Assembly (NCBI RefSeq): GCF_038150125.1
Contig: NZ_JBBVMF010000005.1
Location: 260,093 to 324,092, forward strand
Source of the DNA: SW132 sp038150125
GTDB lineage: Bacteria > Bacteroidota > Rhodothermia > Balneolales > Balneolaceae
Length of the DNA stretch: 64,000 bases
Direction of reading: 5' to 3'
This document shows, piece after piece, positions 51,907-60,576 of this stretch. Position 1 is the first letter of the stretch, and every line of letters starts with the position of its first letter. Below the pieces are notes generated by a model, which had not been told where the DNA came from, did not search any database, and saw only the letters and a list, made by a program, of their open reading frames with translations. A program made the position numbers and the translations under genes.

Positions 51907-52674
51907 TCAGAGGTTGAATACGTTGCTGATGTTGTGTTGATAGCGTGAGGCATAAGCTGGGTCAAGCTCGTGACTCGCATAGTTGGTCAGCCGGTTATAG
52001 AGTTTCCACTGGCTAATTCTGCCAATTTCATGCTCCTCGATGACCTGTTCAGCTAATCGCTTAGAGATTTTCTCAGAGACTTTCTCGACAAGCGCCTCAT
52101 CCACAGGCAGGCGTTCCAGCCGATAAATGCGCTCCTGTATCTCAGGAAAGTATTCTGTGGCCTGTGAGAGCTTCTCTCCTAAGTTTTCGAATGAGAAGCC
52201 CTTCGTGTGCCGGGAGTAGTAGCGGCTCAAGACCTCCCCAAATACACAGCCGTTTGAGCAGATGTATCGGATGGATCCGAAAATGAATCTCACACCTTCG
52301 CTCTGGTCGTACGAATTGTGCAAATACGCCGATAGGGCAATATCGCTCTCACTGTCCTGAAGCGTTAGCTCCGGAAAGGTCATTTGAAGTCGCATGCGAT
52401 TGTTGTCCACATAGGAATGCTGCCGATTGAATCGAAAGGTATGGCCGCACATGGCAAGCTCCCGAAGAAGCTTATCAATGAGGGTCGCATTGGGTACAAG
52501 CTTGTAGGATTGCTTTACGATGGAGATCACCTGATTGGTGTCTTCACGAACAATGGCTTTGTAATCGTTTGGCAGGAAGGTTCCGGTTTCTTGCAGATCG
52601 ATTAGCGAGTGTTGGTCGTTATCCACGGCAACGGCTCTTTCCACAACGGGAAAACAGAATTTTTCTAGGTTCAT
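51907..52674 (-). CDS. DUF932 phage/plasmid-related protein
   Basis: 255 aa. DUF932 features: YKAIVREDTNQVISIVKQSY followed by KLVPNATLIDKLLREL, then FPELTLQDSESDIALSAYLH, NSYDQSEGVRFIFGSIRYIC and SNGCVFGEVLSRYYSRHT, with helical C-terminus. The family is typical of phages, plasmids and islands and its role is unknown. It is translated with the two tiny ORFs that follow. Position between replication and recombination genes suggests a role in DNA metabolism or anti-restriction; that is inference. Confidence 0.82.
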   Translation of the reverse strand: MNLEKFCFPVVERAVAVDNDQHSLIDLQETGTFLPNDYKAIVREDTNQVISIVKQSYKLVPNATLIDKLLRELAMCGHTFRFNRQHSYVDNNRMRLQMTFPELTLQDSESDIALSAYLHNSYDQSEGVRFIFGSIRYICSNGCVFGEVLSRYYSRHTKGFSFENLGEKLSQATEYFPEIQERIYRLERLPVDEALVEKVSEKISKRLAEQVIEEHEIGRISQWKLYNRLTNYASHELDPAYASRYQHNISNVFNL

Positions 52675-53441
52675 AGGTCAATGGGTTAAGAATTGATGAG
52701 CGTGATTGCTCATAATTCTTATACCAAAAACGGACAGATTTTGACGATGAAACTGTCGACATGCTGTGGGCCCATGGGATTCGAACGATTTGAACGACAT
52801 CCATTCCAGAGAGTAGATCTACCTTTTTGAAGTTTTCAGGCACTTTTATGGTATAAGAACACTGAAGGCTATAGGGCTGTAGTCTGCACTGATATGATAG
52901 ATAGGGCGCTACCACTCTTCCAGCTTCCACGTGGTGGAGAAAGGAATAAATTGACCAGAAAAAATATCCAGTATGCGATTATTAGCTCGCTATGGTTGAA
53001 GGGGGTGATCCAGGTTTAATTCGATCTGACCATTAGAAGTCGGTTGATCTGACTACCTCTATGGGGGGAGGAGGGACCCGTGAATCGGGGAAGAATATGT
53101 TTAATTCGATTTATTTATGCACTCAGTAGTGAAATGAAACTTTTGGATTCACTTCTTCTGTCATAGCCAGGCTTACTTTATTGGCAGCGATGCTCAAACT
53201 TGATTTACTCCCCCCTAAATTAAGCTGTGTGGAATACATGTAGAATGTTCGAGATTTTGATGTCTTCATTTAGCGTCATATCGTTTAATTAAATCAAGAT
53301 TCCCCTTTATGAGTAATTTGAGCGGGGTTTTATGAGTTTATTTGATTGATTTAAATCAAACGCATGGCCATTAAATCATGGCTCGTCTTGAGTTAGTTTA
53401 ACCTCCGTGCATATAGAATGCACGGAGTTAAATTAAACGAT
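52675..53441. other. Non-coding region between DUF932 and the replication gene
   Basis: 767 bp with no convincing gene (a 103-codon minus frame lacks a ribosome-binding site and protein-like features). It contains two identical GTTTAATTCGAT (53014-53025, 53099-53110), inverted GGTATAAG/CTTATACC (52718, 52848), the palindrome GATTTAAATC near 53347 and other TTTAAT-rich motifs. A/T-rich direct repeats next to a primase gene make it a candidate replication origin or a control region for the DUF932 operon. Confidence 0.35.
53403..53427 (-). terminator. Hairpin downstream of the replication gene
   Basis: CTCCGTGCAT/ATGCACGGAG, a perfect 10-bp stem with a 5-nt loop, 15 bp after the replication gene stop. 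No T-run follows, so termination may be partial. Confidence 0.5.
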
Positions 53442-55580
53442 CTAATCGGGATCTGTTAAACTGTAAAGCTTCTTATTACCATCATCTTTCACTGATAGTA
53501 ATCCTTGCTCCACATACCACTGGGGAAACTCCTTTGCCTTGCTCTGGCCAAAGTCGAATTTATCCCCCAGCTTATCGTAAACACTATTCCATAGATCCGT
53601 GTGCTTCATGGTTTTTTTTTCTGCAAATAAGCCGGCTAAAAATTTCCGATGTTCGGCAAAAGAAATATTTCCCGGAGTGAATTTAGTTAATCCATTACGA
53701 AACATTGCAGGTGTACTACTGAGGTGTGGTAATCCGTTCTCGTCGACGCAAAATGTGAAAGGTCTAAATTCTATACCCCTCATATTTTCCGGGTCTACGG
53801 TCGAGGTTGTCTCGTTGTTTTTGGTGACTGATATTACAGATTCAGATTTATTTACGAGCTCAGTGCCAAGGTGTCCCCGTGCGTTACGATCTCCCTTATT
53901 CATATGAAGTACACCCATGATATGAATCTGATACTCCTGCGTCCAACGTAGCAGCTTTGAAGAGACCATCGTTGCCTGGTCTTCGTCGTTGATCGAACTA
54001 ACCAGATCGCGAATTCCATCAATTACGACAAGACCGTAATCTTTATGCTTAGCAAGCATTTTCTCGATCTCCTCCAACCGCTCCTTTGGCGTTAGTGCAC
54101 GGAGGGCGAAAACCTTAATATGCTCACGCATAAATTGGTTGTCTTTATCCGCGAGATTGGCGATTCGCCGTTTCACACGAATTACATCATTAGAGCCCTG
54201 CTCTGTATCAAAAACAAGTACACGACGCTTATCTTCTGGAAATTCTGTGTGTATCTGATTTTGGAAACGCCCACCTTTCAATGCTGCTGCTACAAACATA
54301 CTAATGAGGAAAGTTTTGCGGCTTTTGGCTTTTCCGATCCATGTGCTAAAATTGCCAAGGGTTGCAATCTTACAAGGCTTATTTTTTTTGTCAGAGAAAA
54401 GCAGTGGTGAATCAAATATACCAAGGCATACCTGCTCTTCCTCGAGTTCATCATCAATGCGAACTTCGTGTGTTTCGCGCTCTGTGAAGTCATAATTGTC
54501 TGTATTGAGATCCGGTGCTGCTATAAGAGGCAATAGTGGGAGCTCCCTGCGTAGTTCACTTACAGGTACATCATGCTTTTTACAGGCATTAAAAAAGGTG
54601 CCAAGGGTGATTTCCCCTCGACTGTCCTTTAGCAGCTGAGTGTAGCGGTAGTCGCACTCCTGTCGGTTATATTTCGTGGATGCTGAAGAAATCTGGTGAA
54701 AGTATTCTCTACCTTCTTCACCTAATTCCGTCAAGGCAAAACCCTTCTTTATCCAATCATCGTATGCTTCAGTGATATTCAGGCCATTTCCCACTATATG
54801 TTTCACACAGGCTTCAACAAGTTGTTTGTCTGCCTCTGTGATGGTAGTCTGATTACGCTCAAGCTTATAAGAATCATCATTTTTGCCATCTGTCACCGCA
54901 TAGGATTCTGGCAGACTTACTGTGGGGCAATTCTCATCGTAATAAGCATTGGGATCATGCGGTAAATAGCAGGCACTGACTACTGAAGAGGGAGAGAAAT
55001 CTACCTCCAATCCATATTGCTGACTCAGATGATTACTAAACATTGTGTAATACTCTTTATGAGTCCCTTTGCTCGTATCTACTCTATAAACAAGTTTTAT
55101 TCCATTTCCTGATGGAGATATAAACCCCATCGTAAGTGGATATTCTGGATCTTTTTTGACCTTTTCTAGGACACTTGTTGGCTCAACAATTTTATCTAAG
55201 TCAACGCATACATATGGAGAGGGTGTCATAATACCATCCTTGCTTCTTTCATTGAATTGCCCTGAAAAAGTGACGAAATCAAAATTTCTATTCTTGAACG
55301 ACACTTTCTCGTTTGATGGGGTGCAATTACGGTATTCGTACGTTGTTTGTTTTGCGTTTTCATTAGAGATGATGTAGTCGAATACATTCTCTATTTGAAC
55401 CGTATCAGATGGAGTAGTATTAGTGATTGGAGCTTCGAAATAGCTAATCCCATTACTTAGGCTTGGCTCCATTGCAGATGCCTTTGCGCCTATATGAGAG
55501 GTATTCCTAGAGTCATCAGATTGATTGCTCTGAGACAGATCCTGGCCATGGAGATTGGAGTGATTCTTATTTGTCTTCAT
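53442..55580 (-). CDS. Primase-helicase-like replication protein (BT4734-like + PriCT + ATPase)
   Basis: 712 aa from ATG 55578-55580 inside the alpA 3' end; a longer frame to 55706 overlaps alpA more and is less likely. Order: residues ~60-215 BT4734/VirE_N-like domain (VCVDLDKI, MGFISPSGNGIKLVYRVDTS, SACYLPHDPNAYY), ~250-340 primase C-terminal-like (WIKKGFALTELGEEGREYFH) and ~385-640 a RecA-like AAA_25 ATPase with a P-loop-like IGKAKSRKTFLISMFVA, VLVFDTEQGSNDVIRVKRRI and Walker B YGLVVIDGIRDL. The P-loop is atypical (GKAKSRKT instead of GxxGxGK[ST]) but of RepA/DnaB-like type. It probably starts replication of the island. A C-terminal winged-helix-like part follows. Confidence 0.82.
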   Translation of the reverse strand: MKTNKNHSNLHGQDLSQSNQSDDSRNTSHIGAKASAMEPSLSNGISYFEAPITNTTPSDTVQIENVFDYIISNENAKQTTYEYRNCTPSNEKVSFKNRNFDFVTFSGQFNERSKDGIMTPSPYVCVDLDKIVEPTSVLEKVKKDPEYPLTMGFISPSGNGIKLVYRVDTSKGTHKEYYTMFSNHLSQQYGLEVDFSPSSVVSACYLPHDPNAYYDENCPTVSLPESYAVTDGKNDDSYKLERNQTTITEADKQLVEACVKHIVGNGLNITEAYDDWIKKGFALTELGEEGREYFHQISSASTKYNRQECDYRYTQLLKDSRGEITLGTFFNACKKHDVPVSELRRELPLLPLIAAPDLNTDNYDFTERETHEVRIDDELEEEQVCLGIFDSPLLFSDKKNKPCKIATLGNFSTWIGKAKSRKTFLISMFVAAALKGGRFQNQIHTEFPEDKRRVLVFDTEQGSNDVIRVKRRIANLADKDNQFMREHIKVFALRALTPKERLEEIEKMLAKHKDYGLVVIDGIRDLVSSINDEDQATMVSSKLLRWTQEYQIHIMGVLHMNKGDRNARGHLGTELVNKSESVISVTKNNETTSTVDPENMRGIEFRPFTFCVDENGLPHLSSTPAMFRNGLTKFTPGNISFAEHRKFLAGLFAEKKTMKHTDLWNSVYDKLGDKFDFGQSKAKEFPQWYVEQGLLSVKDDGNKKLYSLTDPD

Positions 55581-55785
55581 GGCCCTCCACATTTTTGACT
55601 TCAACAGTTTCAGACTGACGATCCAACCACTGCTCGATGTCTGTGTGACGAAAGGCTGTGCGCCGGGGGCCAATTTTGATGGGCTTAGGAAACCTGCCAT
55701 CCGCAATCCAGCGGTACAGTGTGCTGGATGGAATGGACAAGCGTTTCATAACTTGCTTCGGACTTATTAGGTCTATGTTTTTCAT
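55567..55785 (-). CDS. AlpA-family DNA-binding regulator/excisionase
   Basis: 72 aa with the MerR-like winged helix of AlpA/phage excisionases: LISPKQVMKRLSIPSSTLYR (helix-turn-helix), WIADGRFPKPIKIGPRRTAF and FRHTDIEQWLDR. In satellite-like islands AlpA commonly activates the operon or assists excision. It overlaps the start of the primase gene by 14 bp, so they are co-transcribed. The GCATTGATCA repeats lie upstream of it. Confidence 0.9.
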   Translation of the reverse strand: MKNIDLISPKQVMKRLSIPSSTLYRWIADGRFPKPIKIGPRRTAFRHTDIEQWLDRQSETVEVKNVEGHEDK

Positions 55786-55873
55786 AAATTATATGCGATA
55801 AAATTAATGTTATTATTAACACTAATAAGATCTCGCTATAATCCATTAAGTCCAAGCAATTCAATGACTTAGG

Positions 55874-55937
55874 TGATCAATGCGAATTCCAAAAACGCCT
55901 ATTTGGCATTGATCATGCAGTGATCACGCATTGATCA
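55874..55937. promoter_or_regulatory. Iteron-like array of GCATTGATCA
   Basis: GCATTGATCA (55906-55915), GCAGTGATCA (55917-55926) and GCATTGATCA (55928-55937) are direct repeats at exact 11-bp intervals, and one inverted copy TGATCAATGC lies at 55874-55883. All sit between the 275-aa gene and alpA, upstream of the alpA-primase operon. Probable binding sites for the island's regulator or replication initiator. Confidence 0.65.
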
Positions 55938-55954
55938 ACTCTTAGTTTTTGCCG

Positions 55955-56782
55955 TCATTTTTGCCTGTATTTGGTTAGCTTTTTCTCAAATTTTCCACTT
56001 TTAAGATCCTCCTTTAGCCACCTCTTGAGCGTACTTTTTGCCACTTTATCATAATGTCGCAAAATGCCATTGTATAGATCACTATTTGCGTTACCGGTAT
56101 CCGTGATGAATTCAGATAATTTTTTTTCGCCAATCACTTTATCAGCTGCCTTAAGGATCTCCGGATAGTGTTTGGCTTGTTCGTCCTTCTTTTGTTGTTT
56201 CTTACTCTTTGCAGCCCCTTTCAGCTTCTCTCTTTCATCTGTAGGCTGAGGACTCATTGTCGTAAGAGCATCAGGATAATCCTCATTTAAAGCCTCCTGA
56301 ATTATTTTATTCAAAAGCCTCTGTTTCTCCCGGAATGTAGCTACTCGCTCCCCTGAATTGCAGATCTCTTCAATTGCCTTAACGCACTTGGTTGCCGGAT
56401 AATAACTTTGCAGTTTGTCATCAAAAGATTCCTCTATGACTCCCTGTAATGTCTCTAAAGTTCGAGAAGGGTTCTGAATGTGGTTGTCGGTATCTACTTC
56501 TTTCTCTACCGATGATAATACCTGTTTCATACCCTGTTTGAGCAGGGCGTGGTACTTACGTTCGTTAGGATCTGGTGATCCAGGGGGCGTATTAGAAATA
56601 GTCTTGAGCTCCTCTACTCGCTCAGCAATCTGGCTAACTAATTCTTTCTCCTGATCTGCCAGGACATCGCGGTGAGTCTTGATGTCGTTTATAGCAGAAA
56701 TCTTGTTGTCTGCCTGTTTATATTTCTTGACGAACTTATTATAAAATACCCGGTGCTCAAATGTGCTTTTAAAAATGCTCAT
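55955..56782 (-). CDS. Unknown coiled-coil protein encoded with the integrase
   Basis: 275-aa charged cytosolic protein, mostly helical, with a Lys/Gln-rich segment (KLKGAAKSKKQQKKDEQAKH) at ~195-215 and a basic C-terminus (STLKRWLKEDLKSGKFEKKL). No family recognised. Its ATG overlaps the integrase stop by 4 bp (ATGA), so both are made from one mRNA. The C-terminal 60 residues (YNGILRHYDKVAKSTLKRWL) could form a helix-turn-helix-like DNA-binding domain; inference only. Confidence 0.6.
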   Translation of the reverse strand: MSIFKSTFEHRVFYNKFVKKYKQADNKISAINDIKTHRDVLADQEKELVSQIAERVEELKTISNTPPGSPDPNERKYHALLKQGMKQVLSSVEKEVDTDNHIQNPSRTLETLQGVIEESFDDKLQSYYPATKCVKAIEEICNSGERVATFREKQRLLNKIIQEALNEDYPDALTTMSPQPTDEREKLKGAAKSKKQQKKDEQAKHYPEILKAADKVIGEKKLSEFITDTGNANSDLYNGILRHYDKVAKSTLKRWLKEDLKSGKFEKKLTKYRQK

Positions 56783-58023
56783 GCAGTTGTAATTTCTTGG
56801 TCTTCTTTATTGATTATATCAGATAGTTTTCCGCACCACTTATTTAAAGCAGCGCGTTTCTCTTTTTTGTAATCATACCTATTATATAAAGCAGTTACAC
56901 TGTTCCCGGTGCCATTCTTGTGGTTAAGAACTTTTGAGAGTACTTGTGGTGATATATTTAGCTCGGCTAATCTTGTCGTAACAGTTGTTCGCAATGAGTG
57001 GGCATTAAAATCATTTACCGAGGTTTTTTCACCAATTCTGCTGGCAGCTTTCTGAAGTCCATATATGGGTTTGTCTTTTTTAACAGGACTTGGAAAAACG
57101 TAAGTTTTATTCAGTTTTCTATTTTTTAGTGCGGTGAGTATTTCGATTGCCTTGTCAGGTAGTGGGACATATGTGGAGTTCTTATTTTTTGTATCAGGGC
57201 TGGTAATAAACCAATATCGTTCTTTTAGATTTAAGTCCTGCCATTTCATCAATCGAGTTTCACCGCTTCTCTGCCCTAAAATTGTGAGCATCTTAAAAAG
57301 TGATCCGATTGGTTCGTTATGATTATCAAATTCTTTCCACAGAATTTTTAGCTCTTGGTCGTTGAAAGGTCTGTTTTGCCACTTATTATCCTTGGCGACA
57401 CGTTTTTTTAAAGTTATCTCCCTTGCAATATTAAAATCGACCCACTCTCGGTCTTTTGCGAATTTAAAAATCCCAGACAAAATTGCCTGCAGCCTCTTAG
57501 CTTGTGTTGGTGAACTTTTCGCGATTTCATGAAGATAATCAATCACCTCTGACCTTTTTATATCTTTAATGTATCGTTCTGGATCAAAACCTCTGCTCTT
57601 TGTCTTTTTATTGGCTCCGTCTCCAGAAATTAGATGCTTAATTCTCCTTTTATAGTCTAATTGAGTTGATTCTTTAAGTTGGCTGACATGCTTCTCTTTA
57701 TAAGAAGAGATGACTTCACCGAATGTTTTTTTAGTGACATTCTTTTTCGTTTTCTCCTCAATGTATGGGTCTCCTCCTTTTTTTGTATAAGATCTCAACT
57801 CATCAGCGCGGGTTCTTGCTTGAGCAAGGGAATAGACTTTTGAAAAACGATTAATTGTATAACGACGATTTTTGCCATTGGCTCTGTAGCGGTAGAAAAA
57901 GGTTTTGGAGCCACCCGGTGACACTCGTAGTCCGAGTCCTGAGGTGTGAAGGTCGTAATAGTCAGTTTGTTTTTCGCTTTTAATACTCTGGATGAATTTC
58001 GTTGTGAACTTAACTTTTGGCAT
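56779..58023 (-). CDS. Tyrosine recombinase/integrase of the island
   Basis: 414 aa. Residues 1-90 are an arm-DNA-binding domain of the DUF4102 type (GLGLRVSPGGSKTFFYRYRA), ~100-200 a SAM-like core-binding domain, ~215-400 the catalytic domain. Catalytic residues visible: Arg252 in LTILGQRSGETR, His342 and Arg345 in AHSLRTTVTTR, His368 in SKVLNHKNG and probably Tyr380 in TALYNRYDY. The gene lies 167 bp inside attR, transcribed away from it. It catalyses integration into tRNA-Phe. P4-like family. Confidence 0.95.
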   Translation of the reverse strand: MPKVKFTTKFIQSIKSEKQTDYYDLHTSGLGLRVSPGGSKTFFYRYRANGKNRRYTINRFSKVYSLAQARTRADELRSYTKKGGDPYIEEKTKKNVTKKTFGEVISSYKEKHVSQLKESTQLDYKRRIKHLISGDGANKKTKSRGFDPERYIKDIKRSEVIDYLHEIAKSSPTQAKRLQAILSGIFKFAKDREWVDFNIAREITLKKRVAKDNKWQNRPFNDQELKILWKEFDNHNEPIGSLFKMLTILGQRSGETRLMKWQDLNLKERYWFITSPDTKNKNSTYVPLPDKAIEILTALKNRKLNKTYVFPSPVKKDKPIYGLQKAASRIGEKTSVNDFNAHSLRTTVTTRLAELNISPQVLSKVLNHKNGTGNSVTALYNRYDYKKEKRAALNKWCGKLSDIINKEDQEITTA

Positions 58024-58043
58024 TTTATCGCTACGTTATTTTT

Positions 58044-58062
58044 AGGGTACAGATAGGGTAAC
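58044..58062 (+). promoter_or_regulatory. Putative integrase arm-type sites, right end
   Basis: AGGGTACA (58044-58051) and AGGGTAAC (58055-58062), 11 bp start to start, in the same orientation and spacing as at 48716-48734. They lie just upstream of the integrase start codon (21 bp), so the integrase may also repress its own gene. Confidence 0.5.
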
Positions 58063-58189
58063 AAAATATGTATATTGAGTGGTAATATAGCAATATTTAG
58101 TGGGAGTAACAATATCTATAAGTGCATGTTATGCAATAAATTACGTGATATTTATGGGCCTTAATGGGAAGTGTTGGGTTTTAGGTAAT

Positions 58190-58242
58190 AACGGACTGAA
58201 AATCCGTGTGTCGGCGGTTCGAACCCGCCCGGTCCCACCATT
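58190..58242 (+). repeat. attR direct repeat (tRNA-Phe 3' fragment)
   Basis: Repeats 48580-48632 with one mismatch; contains the anticodon arm to CCA of tRNA-Phe but no D-arm or acceptor 5' strand, so it is not a functional tRNA. Confidence 0.93.
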
Positions 58243-58246
58243 ACTT

Positions 58247-58286
58247 AAAGCCTCAAGTCGTGATGCACTGCTTGGGGCTTTTTTTA
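58247..58286 (+). terminator. Original tRNA-Phe terminator, right of attR
   Basis: AAAGCCTCAAG...CTTGGGGCTTTTTTT, 11-bp stem and T-run. Probably the ancestral terminator of tRNA-Phe before island insertion. Confidence 0.85.
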
Positions 58287-58568
58287 TGGCTGAATATTGT
58301 GGCGGATCGAACAGTCGGTTCCATCCCAAAGATGTCTAAGCCGAAATCCGCGCTGTCCCAAACAAGTTAAACCTTTTGAGATCTGTTGCTGCTGGAGTTT
58401 GTTGTTTCTTGAGTTCGATACTGGGAGACCCAAAAATGCTATCTTAAGTCCCTATTTTTCCTATGTAGGTGGCGCCATTTTGAAGGTCCGGAAATAATTC
58501 ATTCAACAAATGCGGTAATGGTGATTAGGATGAAGGATTTCGGCCTTGATGGGTAGAGGGATAGCATG
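58287..58568. other. Chromosomal flank without gene
   Basis: No supported gene. It contains GATCTGTTGCTGCTGGAGTT-like sequence that recurs in part (TGCTGCTGGAGTTTGTTGTTT) near 58838, a short direct repeat. Confidence 0.4.
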
Positions 58569-58717
58569 GGTTACACCACAGCGCGGGAGAAATCGCTATG
58601 GGCGCTCACCTTGTGAGCATTCTCATAGTGTAACCGTGCGGGGCAATCCGTGCCCGGAAGCCATCACAGCCGGGAGTTTTTGGTTACTTTTGACGGTTCA
58701 AAAGTAACAGGCTCAAT
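58569..58717. ncRNA. Candidate structured RNA or repeat beside attR
   Basis: Outer stem GGTTACAC (58569-58576)/GTGTAACC (58628-58635), an inner nested hairpin CTATG...GCTCAC-CTT-GTGAGC...CATAG, a second hairpin GGGCA/TGCCC (~58639-58654) and a third perfect 10-bp stem GTTACTTTTG/CAAAAGTAAC (58692-58717). No long open frame. It could be a small RNA or a repeat; orientation is unknown. Confidence 0.35.
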
Positions 58718-58989
58718 AGCAATGATTATCTAATGTTACTGGCTGCATAAAATTCATCAACTCTCTATGAGCTTGTATTATTTGCATAATAAAATGATGA
58801 CATGGTTCAAGAAGTAAACCTTAAAGAACTGTAATTGCTGCTGGAGTTTGTTGTTTGATCGCTGGCAAACAAAGACACAAGAAGACTACTTTATCCTACC
58901 CTTCAGACACACTTAATGAGGATATAGCATCCTGGTTTATAAAGACTCAAGGCTTCTTAGATTTCTTCAAACTCCTGTATATATTCATT
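58718..58989. other. Intergenic region before the S41 gene
   Basis: A/T-rich, nothing recognised apart from the short direct repeat mentioned for the region to its left. Confidence 0.35.
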
Positions 58990-60498
58990 TTATAGGTCGG
59001 GAGTTAATCCAAGCTCTTTAGCTTGTCCCGGAAGGATATACATATCTTTCCCGAACTGTTCCAGGTCACGACTGTCTTTCCAAAATTCACCCCTGAAAGG
59101 AACAGGTTGTTCGATTTGCTTGGCCAAAGGTTCACCGGAAATGATGTCAAGAGCTTTGGCCAGAAGGGGGGCATTTTCATCGCCAAGGGGTGGGAGATTG
59201 TCCAGAAAGTCCAATTCATTTAACGGGTGGTCTGGTATAAAACCGTCTCCATTAGATTGCCCAACAGAATTCCTTATTTTTAAAACGATAGGCTGAATGG
59301 CATTCAAATGACCAGAGTTTGCCTGCTCCTAGTTTGTATAGGGTGCTGGCGCATCATAAAGCGTGATAGATGCATCATCTTTTCCAACCGTTTGGCGACC
59401 AATTAATGTGATGTCCATAAATGGATTTAACCCATTAATAATAGCCTCGCTTGCGGAAGCCGTGCCAAATCCTGTAAGAACAAACAACCTGTTCAATGAG
59501 GAAAGTTTATTCATAGAGATTTCACCGGTTTCTTCACCGTCCTCGTTAAATACTTTCAATTCGTCTTGAAATGGTACCTGCGATCCTTGCTGTGACCGTT
59601 TCTGGTTGAAGGTGAATTCACCAAAAATTTCTGAGCTTCCAAGCCCGGAAATCATACTGGCAAGTGTGGCACTCGTAATAACGGCGCCTCCACCATTATA
59701 ACGAAGATCTAAAACGAGTTCATCAATCCCTTCAGAGATAAAATTTCCAAAGACATCATTTAAGTTTTGGTGAGAATTCGTCTGAAAAGAGTTGTAGAGC
59801 AGGTATCCAACTCTTGCTGTTCCCGTATCAATGACTTTAGATAGATAGATCGGGTCTTCCTGGATTTCAGCCGCATTAATAGTTACCGTTTCTCCGGTTT
59901 CTGCGATCTCTCCATCTACAGATTCAGCCAGTGTAAGTACAATCGGATTATTTGCGAGCAGGGTTCTGAAATTATTTACATTCAACGGAGTTCCATTTAT
60001 ACCAGTAAAAATATCTCCACGGACCAGGCCAGCTTCATCAGCGGGTCTTCCGTCCAGAACATATTGAACATACCCAAAGATATCGTTGCTATTTCTGTCA
60101 GGTTGTACAAGACCGAATTCGAAGCCAAAACTTTGCGATTCCCCTCTTCTTGAAGCAAGAAATTCCTCATAATCCTCAATAAAAAATGAGAAATCATCCT
60201 CTCCGACCCCTTCACCAAAATTTTCGGGTGTAAATAAGAGGTCATCGAACACATTTCCGGCATCTTGAAAACCCATAAGGTAGTTTTGATACTCCTGATT
60301 GTTGTCGAAAAAATCTTTGTCGTCGGCTAATTTCGGAACGTCGGTTTGCCAGAAGTACCAATAATTCAAAGCCTCCCACACAAACTGCTTTTGGGAAGAT
60401 GCTTCGTCGACAGTGGGTCCGGTAGAGGTATCACTGCATCCCCATAATAAAAGGATGATGGCCAATAGTGCAGTATATAAATGAAATCTTGGTTTCAT
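58990..60498 (-). pseudogene. S41-family peptidase lipoprotein interrupted by an in-frame amber codon
   Basis: From ATG 60496-60498 a 389-codon frame ends in TAG at 59329-59331, after ITLYDAPAPYTN. The same frame continues seven codons (EQANSGH) and then LNAIQPIVLKIRNS through to a stop at 58990, which is the normal S41 C-terminus (LQPI..K..., DGF-PD). The joined protein would be ~502 aa. Lipoprotein signal (LLAIILLLWGC, Cys ~21), a PDZ-like part (~150-200; GLVRGDIFTGINGTPLN) and the TSPc peptidase domain with RVGYLLYNSFQTNS, LDLRYNGGGAVITSATL, nucleophile Ser in TGFGTASASEAIING and the Lys in RQTVGKDDAS. Catalytic residues precede the amber codon; ~110 residues would be lost if it stops there. 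Confidence 0.75.
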
Positions 60499-60576
60499 GA
60501 GAATATTCGTTAAAATCTAGTTGTATAGATAGCGTTATCTATCTAAAAAGCGGACTATTATTGAAAAATAAAACTT

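Noticed and set aside
52619..52930. 103-codon minus frame overlapping the DUF932 start
   Set aside because: It overlaps the 5' end of DUF932 in another frame, lacks a ribosome-binding site and has no recognisable domain.
58190..58242. Second tRNA-Phe gene
   Set aside because: Only the anticodon arm, variable loop, T-arm and 3' end are present; the 5' acceptor strand and D-arm are missing. It is attR.
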